DNA of 41,410 nt from Dictyobacter arantiisoli (GCF_008326305.1 NZ_BIXY01000063.1:1-41410), one strand, 5' to 3'. Shown: positions 8,284 through 18,213, counted from the stretch's first letter. Numbers and translations: made by a program. The notes: generated by a model not told the origin, from the sequence alone.

Positions 8284-9300
8284 GTGAATATTACTGAACA
8301 ATTACCTGCACTCAACGCGTATCGTCAGTATCTTCAGCCACATTATCAGCGCTTCCCGAGTGGTCGCTATGCCAACCTGTTAGTTGTGCGTAAAACGCTA
8401 TCGGAGACCATTTTTCGTACTGAAGGCAGTGGGGAAGGGCTTTCCAAAGAGTTGGTGACCGCCGGAATGCAAGCGTCAAATCGCCATGCCATCCGTCGCG
8501 TGGTGATCAGTAAGCGCAAACAGACTGCGGTCGAACGGCGCGTTGGGCGTGAACTATTGCGGGAGCATGAACTCCTCAAGACGGTCATGGTAAATAAAAC
8601 ACCACAGTTATGTGCTCTGAATACCAATGCTCCCTGTGGAAAATGTATCGATTGTATGTTGTATGGTTATGCAGTTGGTGGTGGTGGAGCACAGAAAAGT
8701 CGTGTGATGACTGATGATGCCTATTCTATTGGTCCGGTGGCCCAGATAACCTCTAAGCGAACATTTAATGCCACCTTCGATAATGGTACGATGCGCAATC
8801 CATTGACCAATGAAGCCTCTACCTCGATCAATGAAGATGAGTATGTGCTGCCCGAGACACATTTTCTCGATATTGAGACGCTCAAAGATGTAACGCTGGG
8901 TGAGTTGCAATATGTCATCGGGAACATTGCTCGCAGTAGCCGTTATGGAGCGATCAGCAGCCGCCTCGGTCGTGTACGCAATACGCTTGCGGCGATTATC
9001 TTCAGTGACACAGAGATCTTCTCGAATCTGGAATTGACCCAGTCTGTATATGATACATTGAAAGGCGAGCGCAAAGAGCTCGATTTTCCTTTATCAGATG
9101 CTGATTTGGAGCAGGCGGTGCGAGACTCCACTTCTGCCTTACTGGCTCGTGTGGTGGGTCGTGAACCCATCGTGGTTGATGGGGAGCCACTTCAGCGTAT
9201 CCTGAATGAAACGATTGCTCTCTATCGGAAACCTGAGGATGTGAAGGGGTTCTTACAAGAGATTGAACAGTCATACAGTAGTGGTATGGAAGCAAAATAA
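8284..9300 (+). CDS. csc2: Csc2 (Cas7d), backbone subunit of type I-D
   Basis: A 338-residue protein that forms the crRNA-binding filament of the I-D effector. A zinc-binding cluster is visible at C110 and C118-C121-C124 (APCGKCIDCMLYG), characteristic of Csc2, followed by the glycine stretch YAVGGGGAQKSRV and FNATFDNGTMRNPLTNEA, where the thumb and crRNA contacts lie in the family. The start is GTG at 8284, preceded by AAGAAGGAATG. The length is normal for the family. A 104-base gap separates it from the small-subunit gene, the largest in the effector part of the operon, and the csc1 start follows 14 bases after the stop. Confidence 0.93.
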   Translation: MNITEQLPALNAYRQYLQPHYQRFPSGRYANLLVVRKTLSETIFRTEGSGEGLSKELVTAGMQASNRHAIRRVVISKRKQTAVERRVGRELLREHELLKTVMVNKTPQLCALNTNAPCGKCIDCMLYGYAVGGGGAQKSRVMTDDAYSIGPVAQITSKRTFNATFDNGTMRNPLTNEASTSINEDEYVLPETHFLDIETLKDVTLGELQYVIGNIARSSRYGAISSRLGRVRNTLAAIIFSDTEIFSNLELTQSVYDTLKGERKELDFPLSDADLEQAVRDSTSALLARVVGREPIVVDGEPLQRILNETIALYRKPEDVKGFLQEIEQSYSSGMEAK

Positions 9301-9314
9301 CCAGAGGAAGAGCA

Positions 9315-10058
9315 GTGACTGCCATGACGATACAGATCTATCGCGCTCATCTCACGCTGATGGAGTCCGTGTACTTTGCCAGCCGTGAAGTTGGTATCTT
9401 GTACGAGAGTGAACCGCTCATTGGCAATTATGCGCTGACGTATGCTTTAGGTTTTTGTGCTTCTCCGTATGATTGGAGTGGCCCGCCGCGTTATCAACAG
9501 GATCTAGGGCCACTCAATGCGCGTGGCATTTATGTGACGCCCGCCACGTTTTTGCCTGGAATGTTACGGTATACGTTTAGCCAGTTTAATGCGCAATCAG
9601 ATAGTTATTACTCTCGTTTTGATCAGAATGCGATCGCAACTGAACGGGACAAAAAAGCCCGGGCTGCGAATTTTCCGCAAGCAGGGAAGCTTCGGATGCT
9701 GGGTGCTGAGAGCCTCGCCACTTTTTACGTGATCACACGAGAAGAGGAATGCCCCTTTCTTCCTTCCTATATCCGTCTTGGGAAATTCATGAGTAAAGCT
9801 CGTGTGGAATGGCAACCATTGCCGCTTGTCTCCCAACAGCCTGAAGCTGCCGACAAAGACATAGGATTTATGCTCAATGCGGCCGATTTATCACCGGCGC
9901 TTGTGTCTACGCTGAGAGCCTTTTCCATTTATAATATTCATCCTGCACCTTTGTTAAGTCATTGTCGCCTGTCAGGATTGTTCTGGCAAGCTCGCGATGC
10001 TGATGGTGCGTCAGTGTATTTGCCTGCGGATATGTCTTATGGTGTGGTCGATTTGTAG
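9315..10058 (+). CDS. csc1: Csc1 (Cas5d), crRNA 5'-handle binding subunit
   Basis: A 247-residue RAMP-type protein. It matches Csc1 by the N-terminal strand IQIYRAHLTLMESVYFASRE followed by a helix with YALTYALGFC, the segment GIYVTPATFLPGMLRYT, and its position between csc2 and cas3. In type I-D it binds the crRNA 5' tag and takes part in PAM recognition together with Cas10d. The start is either GTG at 9315, with AGAGGAAGAG just upstream, or ATG at 9324; the spacing favours 9315. It ends 18 bases before cas3d. Confidence 0.9.
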   Translation: MTAMTIQIYRAHLTLMESVYFASREVGILYESEPLIGNYALTYALGFCASPYDWSGPPRYQQDLGPLNARGIYVTPATFLPGMLRYTFSQFNAQSDSYYSRFDQNAIATERDKKARAANFPQAGKLRMLGAESLATFYVITREEECPFLPSYIRLGKFMSKARVEWQPLPLVSQQPEAADKDIGFMLNAADLSPALVSTLRAFSIYNIHPAPLLSHCRLSGLFWQARDADGASVYLPADMSYGVVDL

Positions 10059-10076
10059 CACATGGAGGAGTAGACC

Positions 10077-12599
10077 ATGTTTACTGTAGAGCTTTTGCCC
10101 CAGGCTGAATATCGCTGGTTGGGAGATAACCCCTCGGAGAAGACCTTCCCTCGTGAGGAGGGTCTTTTCCCTTTGTATCATCAATGGCGCACATATTGTT
10201 CTGAAGCAGCAATTATTGTCAATACGCATACGACCGGCACAGGAAAGACGAAGGCCGCTTTGTTGCGTCTCCTCAAGCGTGTTCAGGGCAAAAAAATGCT
10301 CAGTCCGCAACAGGATGATGTGCTGCTGATTGCCCCTACTAACGAATTGTTACAGCAGCATGCTGATGATGCTCGAGAGTTTTGTCGGATCAATGATCTT
10401 CCGTATCGTGTCGTCCCGATTACAAAAGATCGGCTGCGAGAATACAAAAATCAGCCGGGATTTAGTGAAGCATCGGTACGAACCAGTGCGGCTTTTCACT
10501 ATCTTTTGAACAACCCGAGCATGCTCAAACATGATCGAGAGAATCGCGCCACGATTTATGTCGTGAATCCTGACATTTTCTACTATGCCATCTATTACTG
10601 TTACAATCCCTTTGATAGCGCAGCCCTGGCGAATGACGTTCTGAACCGTTTCAATTATGTTATTGTGGATGAGTTTCATTACTATGATGCCAAGCAGTTA
10701 GCCTCGTTCCTTTTCTACATGAAGCTCTCCCACCACTATCACTATATCGAGAGTGCGAGGAAGAAACGGCAGTTCTGTATTTTGACTGCGACACCGCAAG
10801 CGCAAGTTGAACAATACCTCAACAATCTTGGCGTCCCCATTGAATGGATCAGGCCAGGTGAAATTGCGCCTGACGATCAGGCACTGGTCGAGCCACTCCA
10901 GGCGCTGGCACCGGTACATTTGCATATCTCTAATACAGAGGAGTTGCAAGAGAAGCATGGGATTGGTGGCTTGCTGAATTTGATTCGGCAGCAACAAGCA
11001 ACCATAAAACGCTGGCTTTTACAGGAACCAGTACAAGACGGTGCGATTATCTCCAGCTCATTAGGTCTTATCAGTAACATTCATGCTGCATTATGTAAGG
11101 AGATTCCGACCGACTTGATTGGACGTGTCACAGGCTCACAATCCAAGACGGATCGGGATGTCGCCAGATTTAAGCGCCTGATCCTGGCCAGTCCCACCGT
11201 CGATATTGGCTATAACTTTGTGCGTGCGGAGAAAAAGAAGCGCCAGAACATCGACTTCTTGTTCTTTGATGCTGCATGTGATGATGAATTTATTCAACGG
11301 CTTGGACGTGCTGCTCGTGTTTTAGCTGCAGAGCAGAAAGACTATCCGAGCACGGTCTGGGCAGTTATTGATCCTACCAGTTATCGGGGCTTGCAAGAAA
11401 TCGCAGGCATGACGGTGAGTCGAGAGCACCTGGGAGAACTGGTTCGCTGTATGCCGCGCAAACATGATCTCTATGCCTACCTCAAAACGGGGGCTATCCT
11501 TGAGCTTTTTCGTCCCGTGCTTGGTTTTCGGAAAGGACTCTCGCTTGAGGAACAATCCACCATGGATATGTTTCTCGAAGATATGCATCAGCTTTTTACT
11601 TCTCCCGTTGAGCCGGCGCTGAAGCCCTGGCAGTATTCTCAGATGAAACGCTTGCTTGATGCCTTCAGTCAAAGCCAAAAGCACTATGGGAGGCAACGCA
11701 TTTTTCCAGCGGAAATCTTTGAGTATTTGCCGCAGGTACTGCAAGGGAGGTTGCAGCAAGCACAGATCCCGTGGCAGCATCCTGAAGCAGAACAGGGTAT
11801 GGCGCTGATCTGTCAGCGTTGGATGGATGCCCGCTCAAAAGTGAGTGCTGAAGTGCGAGGCAGTGTGCAAGTAGCGTGCCGCTGGCTGCAAGATGACCTG
11901 CGAAATTACTTTAAAGAACAGGCTCGTTTCAGTTTTCGTGATGGCTTTCAGCCCCCTCTGGCCCTGATTGCTGATCCCCAGAAGCTTCACTCGGATCAGC
12001 GTGTGAGTACCTATAATGCATTGCATATTATCCGCTACTATCATGCTCGTTATTATGAGACACTGCAGGAGTGGAAACAAGCGACTGGTGAAAGCAGATC
12101 CAATGGTACATCCATGGCTGATAGCGATCAAGAGATTGTGGCAGGAACTGATGTTCAGGTTTATTGTCATCTTAGCAAACTTCGTCCGCAACCTTTGCGG
12201 CTCCATTTGTTATTAGATGCACGAGATGAGACGCAAGACTCCTGGGAAGAACGCTGTGCTTATCGCGTCACCGCTCTCCATGGATTGAACGTGACGACTG
12301 ACGACGATCATGGTCTGGATGAGAGTATGCGTACCCTCTTTCAAGCGCAATTTGTTCCTGCCTTTGTGACGAGTGCTGACGCAAGCAGCCACACCATGCG
12401 CGCCCTGCACCGCTTGCATCAAAAGGCACGCATTTTGACATTGCCGCTTACAATTATGTTTGGCGATGGTCGCGAAGTTAATTATCAAGCTGTCCTCGGG
12501 ACAATGGCTTTTCATGTCTATGCAGGGATACCTGCCTGGGCGATGCGCAAAGATCGACGAAAAACGCAGCAGGATGACGATGAGTTATTGCTCTGCTAA
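10077..12599 (+). CDS. cas3d: Cas3d, type I-D helicase without HD domain
   Basis: An 840-residue superfamily 2 helicase. Walker A is HTTGTGKT at residues 51-58, the DExH box is VIVDEFHYYD near 195-204, motif III is LTATPQ near 237, and motif VI is QRLGRAAR near 407. No HD nuclease domain precedes the helicase core, which fits subtype I-D, where the HD activity is on Cas10d. It should unwind target DNA recruited by the Csc1/Csc2/Cas10d complex. The C-terminal third (from about 480) has no recognised motif and probably holds the accessory domain of Cas3. A ribosome-binding site, TGGAGGAG, lies just before the ATG. It is 14 bases from cas6. Confidence 0.92.
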   Translation: MFTVELLPQAEYRWLGDNPSEKTFPREEGLFPLYHQWRTYCSEAAIIVNTHTTGTGKTKAALLRLLKRVQGKKMLSPQQDDVLLIAPTNELLQQHADDAREFCRINDLPYRVVPITKDRLREYKNQPGFSEASVRTSAAFHYLLNNPSMLKHDRENRATIYVVNPDIFYYAIYYCYNPFDSAALANDVLNRFNYVIVDEFHYYDAKQLASFLFYMKLSHHYHYIESARKKRQFCILTATPQAQVEQYLNNLGVPIEWIRPGEIAPDDQALVEPLQALAPVHLHISNTEELQEKHGIGGLLNLIRQQQATIKRWLLQEPVQDGAIISSSLGLISNIHAALCKEIPTDLIGRVTGSQSKTDRDVARFKRLILASPTVDIGYNFVRAEKKKRQNIDFLFFDAACDDEFIQRLGRAARVLAAEQKDYPSTVWAVIDPTSYRGLQEIAGMTVSREHLGELVRCMPRKHDLYAYLKTGAILELFRPVLGFRKGLSLEEQSTMDMFLEDMHQLFTSPVEPALKPWQYSQMKRLLDAFSQSQKHYGRQRIFPAEIFEYLPQVLQGRLQQAQIPWQHPEAEQGMALICQRWMDARSKVSAEVRGSVQVACRWLQDDLRNYFKEQARFSFRDGFQPPLALIADPQKLHSDQRVSTYNALHIIRYYHARYYETLQEWKQATGESRSNGTSMADSDQEIVAGTDVQVYCHLSKLRPQPLRLHLLLDARDETQDSWEERCAYRVTALHGLNVTTDDDHGLDESMRTLFQAQFVPAFVTSADASSHTMRALHRLHQKARILTLPLTIMFGDGREVNYQAVLGTMAFHVYAGIPAWAMRKDRRKTQQDDDELLLC

Positions 12600-12613
12600 T
12601 AAAGGAAATAATA

Positions 12614-13627
12614 ATGTCACAAGATTCTTTTCTCCCTGTACAGACAGACGGAGTACCTGCGCGAGAAGGTGAGCTTTTCTCCTTGCTCCTACGTTTACAT
12701 GCATTAGATGCAGGGGAAGTGGCCGCAAACTCGGGACCACACATACAAGCAGCCTTTCTGGATATTGTTCGACAGAGTAATCCGACGCTGTCCGAGTGGC
12801 TGCATACACCAAATCAGCGCCGCCCCTACACGGTCAGCCTGCTCAATGGACTTCATCCTTCGTCCTCCGCGCCGTTGGCTGACGTGGATATGGCAGCATC
12901 GCATGGAAAGATACCGGTGAAAGCAGGACAGATTTTTTGGTTGCGCATAACCCTGCTTGATGCTACCATTTTTTCTTCATTTTTCCAGTATCTCTTACTC
13001 AAAGCACAAACGCTCACCATACGCATCGGTGCGGTGCAGTTTTCGATTGGTCGTCTGATCACAGCCCCAGAGCCCGGCAATACTTCATCATCCTGGGCAG
13101 CGTATTCCTCGTTCAGCCAATTGCGATCAGTACAGTCAGCCGGAAAACACTACACCTTCGAATTCAGGACACCAACGGCCTTTAGTAAAGGACAAAAAAT
13201 GTGGGGAAAGCAACTCTTTCTTTTTCCTACCCCCGGTATGGTCTTTGAAAACCTTGCTCGGCAATGGGACTCCTTCGCACCGGTCTCAGCACGCCTGGCG
13301 AGCGCGGACCTGACGCCGAAATCGATTGAATTGTGGTGTGATGAACAAATGGTTGTGACGCACTATGCCCTTTCTACCAGCTATCTTTCGGCAAGTCGTT
13401 TTGGACAGATTGGCTTTCACGGGCAGATTACCTATGAAGTGAAAGGCAATCCAGTTGCACCGATTGCGACCTGGCTTCCTTCGCTTGCCCGCTTCGCCTT
13501 TTTCTCTGGCATTGGCTACAAAACAACTATGGGAATGGGCCAGGCGCGGTGGGTATCCCGCGTGAATGGTGAGCCTGCTGTGAGAGGAGAGGAGCCGAAA
13601 ATGGTAGAAGGGCAACCGAATACATGA
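12614..13627 (+). CDS. cas6: Cas6 CRISPR RNA endonuclease
   Basis: A 337-residue RAMP protein with the C-terminal glycine-rich signature GIGYKTTMGMGQARWV at about residues 297-312, preceded by LARFAFFSG, typical of Cas6. It is expected to cut the repeat 3' of the CCCG/CGGG hairpin, leaving an 8-base tag ATTACAAC or ATTATAAC. It is the only Cas6 in the window, so it should serve all five related arrays, and possibly supply crRNAs to the Cmr complex. Catalytic residues vary in this family and cannot be named from sequence alone. AAAGGAAATAAT provides a ribosome-binding site. The gene overlaps the next one by four bases (ATGA). Confidence 0.9.
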   Translation: MSQDSFLPVQTDGVPAREGELFSLLLRLHALDAGEVAANSGPHIQAAFLDIVRQSNPTLSEWLHTPNQRRPYTVSLLNGLHPSSSAPLADVDMAASHGKIPVKAGQIFWLRITLLDATIFSSFFQYLLLKAQTLTIRIGAVQFSIGRLITAPEPGNTSSSWAAYSSFSQLRSVQSAGKHYTFEFRTPTAFSKGQKMWGKQLFLFPTPGMVFENLARQWDSFAPVSARLASADLTPKSIELWCDEQMVVTHYALSTSYLSASRFGQIGFHGQITYEVKGNPVAPIATWLPSLARFAFFSGIGYKTTMGMGQARWVSRVNGEPAVRGEEPKMVEGQPNT

Positions 13628-14205
13628 GGCAACCACCCGATACCATTGCACTATCCTATCTCAACGCCCTGGAATACTGCCCACGCCGTTTCTATTATGA
13701 GTTCGTCGAGGGAGAGATGCTGGCAAACGAGTTTGTCCTGGAAGGCACGCTTCAGCATCAGCATGCCGACGAAGCAGGGCAGAAGCAGGAAGATGGCGAG
13801 ATACGTATCAGCCGACTGTATCTGTGCAGTGAGAACCTCCACATCGCTGGCTTTGATCCCTACATTGGCTATCTCCACAGTTCCGCGTATGGGCGTCCTG
13901 CACTCGCTCTGGACCTGATGGAAGAGTTTCGTCCCCTGATTGTCGACTCAGTGGTCATTGCCCTGCTCAATAATCGGATGCTCTCTCCAGACGATTTCCA
14001 ACAAGAAATGGGAGCGTATCGATTGAAGAAGGAGCCGAGAAAGATTTTTCTGACAAATTTGGAAGAAAGATTCAATGAGGAAGTTACGCATCCAGTCTTT
14101 GCCTATAAAACAAAATACAAACATTGTATAGAATTGCAGGCCAGACTGGTTGCAAAATACCTGACAGGAGAAATTCCTGCCTATATACCATTCGTCATGA
14201 GATAA
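13624..14205 (+). pseudogene. Cas4/Cas1 deletion chimera
   Basis: The 193-residue frame is a fusion of two incomplete proteins. Residues 1-77 are the N-terminus of Cas4 (IALSYLNALEYCPRRFYYE, with the first iron-sulfur cysteine at 19, then GTLQHQHADE and LYLCSENLHIAGF). From about residue 77 it is the C-terminus of Cas1 (GFDPYIGYLHSSAYGRPAL, DLMEEFRPLIVD, IELQARLVAKYLTGE). H85 and D97/E100 match the Cas1 metal-site histidine and acidic residue, but the first Cas1 glutamate is absent, as are the RecB-type catalytic motif and the three C-terminal cysteines of Cas4. About 1 kb has been lost in frame. The junction lies near GGCTTTGAT (13849-13857), a plausible microhomology. Gene order cas6-cas4-cas1-cas2 is normal for I-D. 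The product should lack integrase and nuclease activity. Confidence 0.88.
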
Positions 14206-14224
14206 TGAAAGGGTATGTGTAACG

Positions 14225-14515
14225 ATGCCTCTCGGCCAGACAACCTGTTATATTATCGCGTATGATATCCCAAATGATCGCAGACGGACGAAGGTGCATA
14301 AAATTCTCTGTGGATTTGGAGCATGGACGCAATTTTCACTGTTCGAGTGCTTTCTCTCCAAAAAGGAGTTAGTCCAACTAAAAGCAAAACTAGCGCAACA
14401 CCTCGACGAGCAACAAGATCATGTGCGTTTTTATCCTTTATGTACCACCTGTCTGAGTAAAGTTGAAACCGTAGGTGGAAAATTGCCAGAAGAAGATACT
14501 GTCTTCATCATCTAA
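14225..14515 (+). CDS. cas2: Cas2 adaptation protein
   Basis: A 96-residue ferredoxin-like protein of normal length. The first strand CYIIAYDIPNDRRRTKVHKI carries the conserved aspartate D14; FSLFECFLSKKEL and HVRFYPLCTTC are the other family strands. Cas2 dimers bridge two Cas1 dimers during spacer integration. It appears intact although its partner Cas1 is truncated in the gene just upstream (19-base gap), so it may be unused or may work with a Cas1 encoded elsewhere. Leader 3 begins only 15 bases after the stop. Confidence 0.93.
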   Translation: MPLGQTTCYIIAYDIPNDRRRTKVHKILCGFGAWTQFSLFECFLSKKELVQLKAKLAQHLDEQQDHVRFYPLCTTCLSKVETVGGKLPEEDTVFII

Positions 14516-14530
14516 GAAACACGCATTTTC

Positions 14531-14708
14531 GCGGGAGGTAGGTGTACCGTTGGTCTTGAGCTGAGCCTCCCGCGTGGCTTCAGAGGCTGGCTCAAGGCAC
14601 TATATCCCTAAAAAGCCCTCAAAAGAAAGACAAATTTAGCCACCAAAACAGGACCTCCCGCAAAATACCCCCTCAACCCGCTTCTTATGCTATAATATAA
14701 GAGCAGGG
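14531..14708 (+). promoter_or_regulatory. CRISPR leader 3 with extended -10 promoter
   Basis: Contains GCGGGAGG (14531-14538), CCTCCCGC (14566-14573) and CCTCCCGC (14654-14661), then TGC-TATAAT (TATAAT at 14691-14696) 12 bases before the first repeat. It is diverged from leaders 1 and 2 in the middle (CTTCAGAGGCTGG, AAAAGCCCTCAAAAG) but almost identical to leader 4. The first 20 and last 50 bases are the most conserved parts across all five leaders. Confidence 0.82.
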
Positions 14709-17700
14709 GTCAGAAAGAGGAAGAGCCCGAAAGCGGGATTACAACATTTGATATCAATATCTTTGGTGGCCTCTCGATTTTTGTCAGAAAGAGGAAGAGC
14801 CCGAAAGCGGGATTACAACTATTATCCATTTTGGCTATGGGACGGCAGAAGGTTGTCAGAAAGAGGAAGAGCCCGAAAGCGGGATTACAACACGATAGTT
14901 GCGTGCCTCGCGGAATTGGATATCTAGTCAGAAAGAGGAAGAGCCCGAAAGCGGGATTACAACTCGCGTATAACGCATCATATTGAGCTTGAGTCACAGT
15001 GTGTCAGAAAGAGGAAGAGCCCGAAAGCGGGATTACAACACAGAAGAAGGCACGATGGCTGGCAAGGTGATAGAGTCAGAAAGAGGAAGAGCCCGAAAGC
15101 GGGATTACAACGGTTCGATTAAGCCCATTTTGATGAATCTCCTTAAAGTCAGAAAGAGGAAGAGCCCGAAAGCGGGATTACAACACCAGATTTTTCTGCA
15201 TGCATCTTCCCTATCGCTTGAAGTCAGAAAGAGGAAGAGCCCGAAAGCGGGATTACAACGTGCGATCTACTTTCTTTGCCAGGGTGCAATTGGGTCAGAA
15301 TGAGAGAAAGCCCGAACGCGGGATTACAACCACCTATGATCCGGGCACGCATAAAGTGGAAACAAAGTCAGAATGAGAGAAAGCCCGAACGCGGGATTAC
15401 AACGTGCTATTCTCAGGCACCGCCGTTGAAGAATGGAGTCAGAATGAGAGAAAGCCCGAACGCGGGATTATAACCATCAAAGAGACCTTCTATGCCTTGA
15501 CTGGCTTCTTTTGTCAGAATGAGAGAAAGCCCGAACGCGGGATTATAACCATGTTAGCCAGGCGGGAGGCAAGCCAATCGAGCTCGTCAGAATGAGAGAA
15601 AGCCCGAACGCGGGATTATAACATAACCAAAGCCTACAAGACTTCCTCGTCGCTACACAGTCAGAATGAGAGAAAGCCCGAACGCGGGATTATAACGGGT
15701 AGTTCTTTACCTGCCGCCTGGCGGTATCTTTGTCAGAATGAGAGAAAGCCCGAACGCGGGATTATAACAATGAAAATTGAGATCGCTCTTCCGGGGTCCG
15801 TAACGTCAGAATGAGAGAAAGCCCGAACGCGGGATTACAACGTGTATCTGTATCTCCCAACACCTACATCTCCAGAGTCAGAATGAGAGAAAGCCCGAAC
15901 GCGGGATTACAACGAGTCGGATGAGGCGGATGGAGCGTCTGACTCCCAGATCAGAATGAGAGAAAGCCCGAACGCGGGATTACAACTTATTCTACTCATA
16001 CTTTCATTTACCGCCGCTTCGTCAGAATGAGAGAAAGCCCGAACGCGGGATTATAACCCAGATCCGGTTGTGGTATCAAAGGTGGTATCAGCGCGTCAGA
16101 ATGAGAGAAAGCCCGAACGCGGGATTATAACGATCAGATACAACCATGACGTACTGAGTCACAGCGAGGTCAGAATGAGAGAAAGCCCGAACGCGGGATT
16201 ATAACATGCCAATCAGCAAGGCATCTCTATTTTTCATCAGGTCAGAATGAGAGAAAGCCCGAACGCGGGATTATAACATGCCAATCAGCAAGGCATCTCT
16301 ATTTTTCATCAGGTCAGAATGAGAGAAAGCCCGAACGCGGGATTATAACAAAAGAGGATGGTAGACATTCTTATTGACATAGTAGTCAGAATGAGAGAAA
16401 GCCCGAACGCGGGATTATAACAACTTACCACGGTACACCTGACCTGCCAGGACATTGGTCAGAATGAGAGAAAGCCCGAACGCGGGATTATAACACCCAT
16501 GGCACACATCCTTGCTCTCAGGCAGAAACAGTCAGAATGAGAGAAAGCCCGAACGCGGGATTATAACATTCCATCCACAGAAGATGCTCTCATCAGGTTA
16601 GTTGTCAGAATGAGAGAAAGCCCGAACGCGGGATTATAACTATTCTTTTTCCGTCAGTACACTTCTTAGTGACAGGTCAGAATGAGAGAAAGCCCGAACG
16701 CGGGATTATAACGGCCCAGCGATACCGTCGAGGATGTAGCGCAACACGTCAGAATGAGAGAAAGCCCGAACGCGGGATTATAACACCGTACCGGCGCTTT
16801 CAATGCCTAGTGCCTGGCTCGTCAGAATGAGAGAAAGCCCGAACGCGGGATTATAACACGGGAGTGCCAACGCCGAACTGTTCGCTCACCGCGTCAGAAT
16901 GAGAGAAAGCCCGAACGCGGGATTACAACAATTCTCTTGAATCGCCTGTAGAATCTCCTCTGGTAAAGTCAGAATGAGAGAAAGCCCGAACGCGGGATTA
17001 CAACGTCCAGCAGGTATGTATTCCCGCCGGGTTGCAATGCGTCAGAAAGAGAGAAAGCTCGAACGCGGGATTACAACATCTGGCCGCTGTAATGATGTGA
17101 GACGCTGCTTGAGCGTCAGAAAGAGAGAAAGCCCGAACGCGGGATTACAACTCCTACACAGTGCGAGATCTATGCATTTGTTCTTTCCGTCAGAAAGAGA
17201 GAAAGCCCGAACGCGGGATTACAACAAACCCCGCGACATAGTTGATATCGTAATTACGCTCGTCAGAAAGAGAGAAAGCCCGAACGCGGGATTACAACGA
17301 GTCGTGTCTGGGAGACGCATGCCTCTTTGGATGGTCAGAAAGAGAGAAAGCCCGAAAGCGGGATTACAACATTCGGAATGGAAATTGATCCTGATGCTGC
17401 ATCTTTGAGTCAGAAAGAGAGAAAGCCCGAACGCGGGATTACAACTGGAGTGGAGACGCCGGCAGCAACCGGCGTCTCTTGGTCAGAAAGAGAGAAAGCC
17501 CGAAAGCGGGATTACAACTCTTGTGTCTGTTTACCGCTGGAAAAGCAGCCAGAGTCAGAAAGAGGAAGAGCCCGAAAGCGGGATTACAACATCTATAGAT
17601 ATCACCTTCTGTTGCAGGGCGAGGGAGTCAGAAAGAGGAAGAGCCCGAAAGCGGGATTACAACTGCCGGGTTGCGTATCCGCAATACATTGGCAACAGCG

Positions 17701-18010
17701 GTCAGAAAGAGGAAGAGCCCGAAAGCGGGATTACAACATTCTCGATAATATGACGCTTGATGGCCTGTTGTGTCAGAAAGAGGAAGAGCCCGAAAGCGGG
17801 ATTACAACATTCTCGATAATATGACGCTTGATGGCCTGTTGTGTCAGAAAGAGGAAGAGCCCGAAAGCGGGATTACAACACATACATGAGTCGCTCATAA
17901 TCTTTATCCGTAACGTCATAAAGAGGAAGAGCCCGAAAGCGGGATTACAACAGCGCGTTTATTTTACCAGTAACGGCAAGGGAAAAGTCAGAAAGAGGAA
18001 CAGCCCGAGC
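14709..18010 (+). CRISPR. CRISPR array 3, 46 repeats, mosaic of repeat variants
   Basis: Forty-five full 37-base repeats plus a truncated last one (17987 to about 18010), with 45 spacers. Repeats 1-8 are variant A (GTCAGAAAGAGGAAGAG..., loop AAAG). Repeats 9-32 are variant B (GTCAGAATGAGAGAAAG..., loop AACG), alternating in blocks between ATTACAAC and ATTATAAC ends. Repeats 33-39 are variant C (GTCAGAAAGAGAGAAAG...), with loop AACG except AAAG at 17334 and 17482. Repeats 40-46 are variant A again. Tandem duplicate spacers are 16206-16240/16278-16312 and 17738-17771/17809-17842. The spacer at 17446-17481 has a 10-base inverted repeat. The repeat at 17041 has CTCG in the stem (a wobble pair), and that at 17915 begins GTCATAAAG. 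Confidence 0.97.
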
Positions 18011-18158
18011 TCATGTTGCTCTAGCTGAATGCACTTCACTAATTTTGCTTCTTTATACCCCCTACAAATAGCAATTCACATAAGATATCATGCGGTTTTA
18101 TGGCTTCAGTATATCAATAGTTTATATATGCTTGTATGCTGTGCATATGTTGGTCGGG

Positions 18159-18164
18159 TATAAT
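18159..18164 (+). promoter_or_regulatory. -10 element upstream of the zinc-ribbon gene
   Basis: TATAAT at 18159-18164 in GGTCGGGTATAATGATAG, 49 bases before the ATG at 18214. No convincing -35 is seen at the usual spacing. The preceding stretch from 18011 holds no other feature. Confidence 0.4.
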
Positions 18165-18213
18165 GATAGTTATAGGGTGCGTTGATTTTGATGAGAAGCA
18201 AGGAGTGACGGCT

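Noticed and set aside
13624-14205. A natural, functional Cas4-Cas1 fusion enzyme
   Set aside because: Known fusions contain nearly complete Cas4 and Cas1 (over 500 residues). Here key residues of both are missing.
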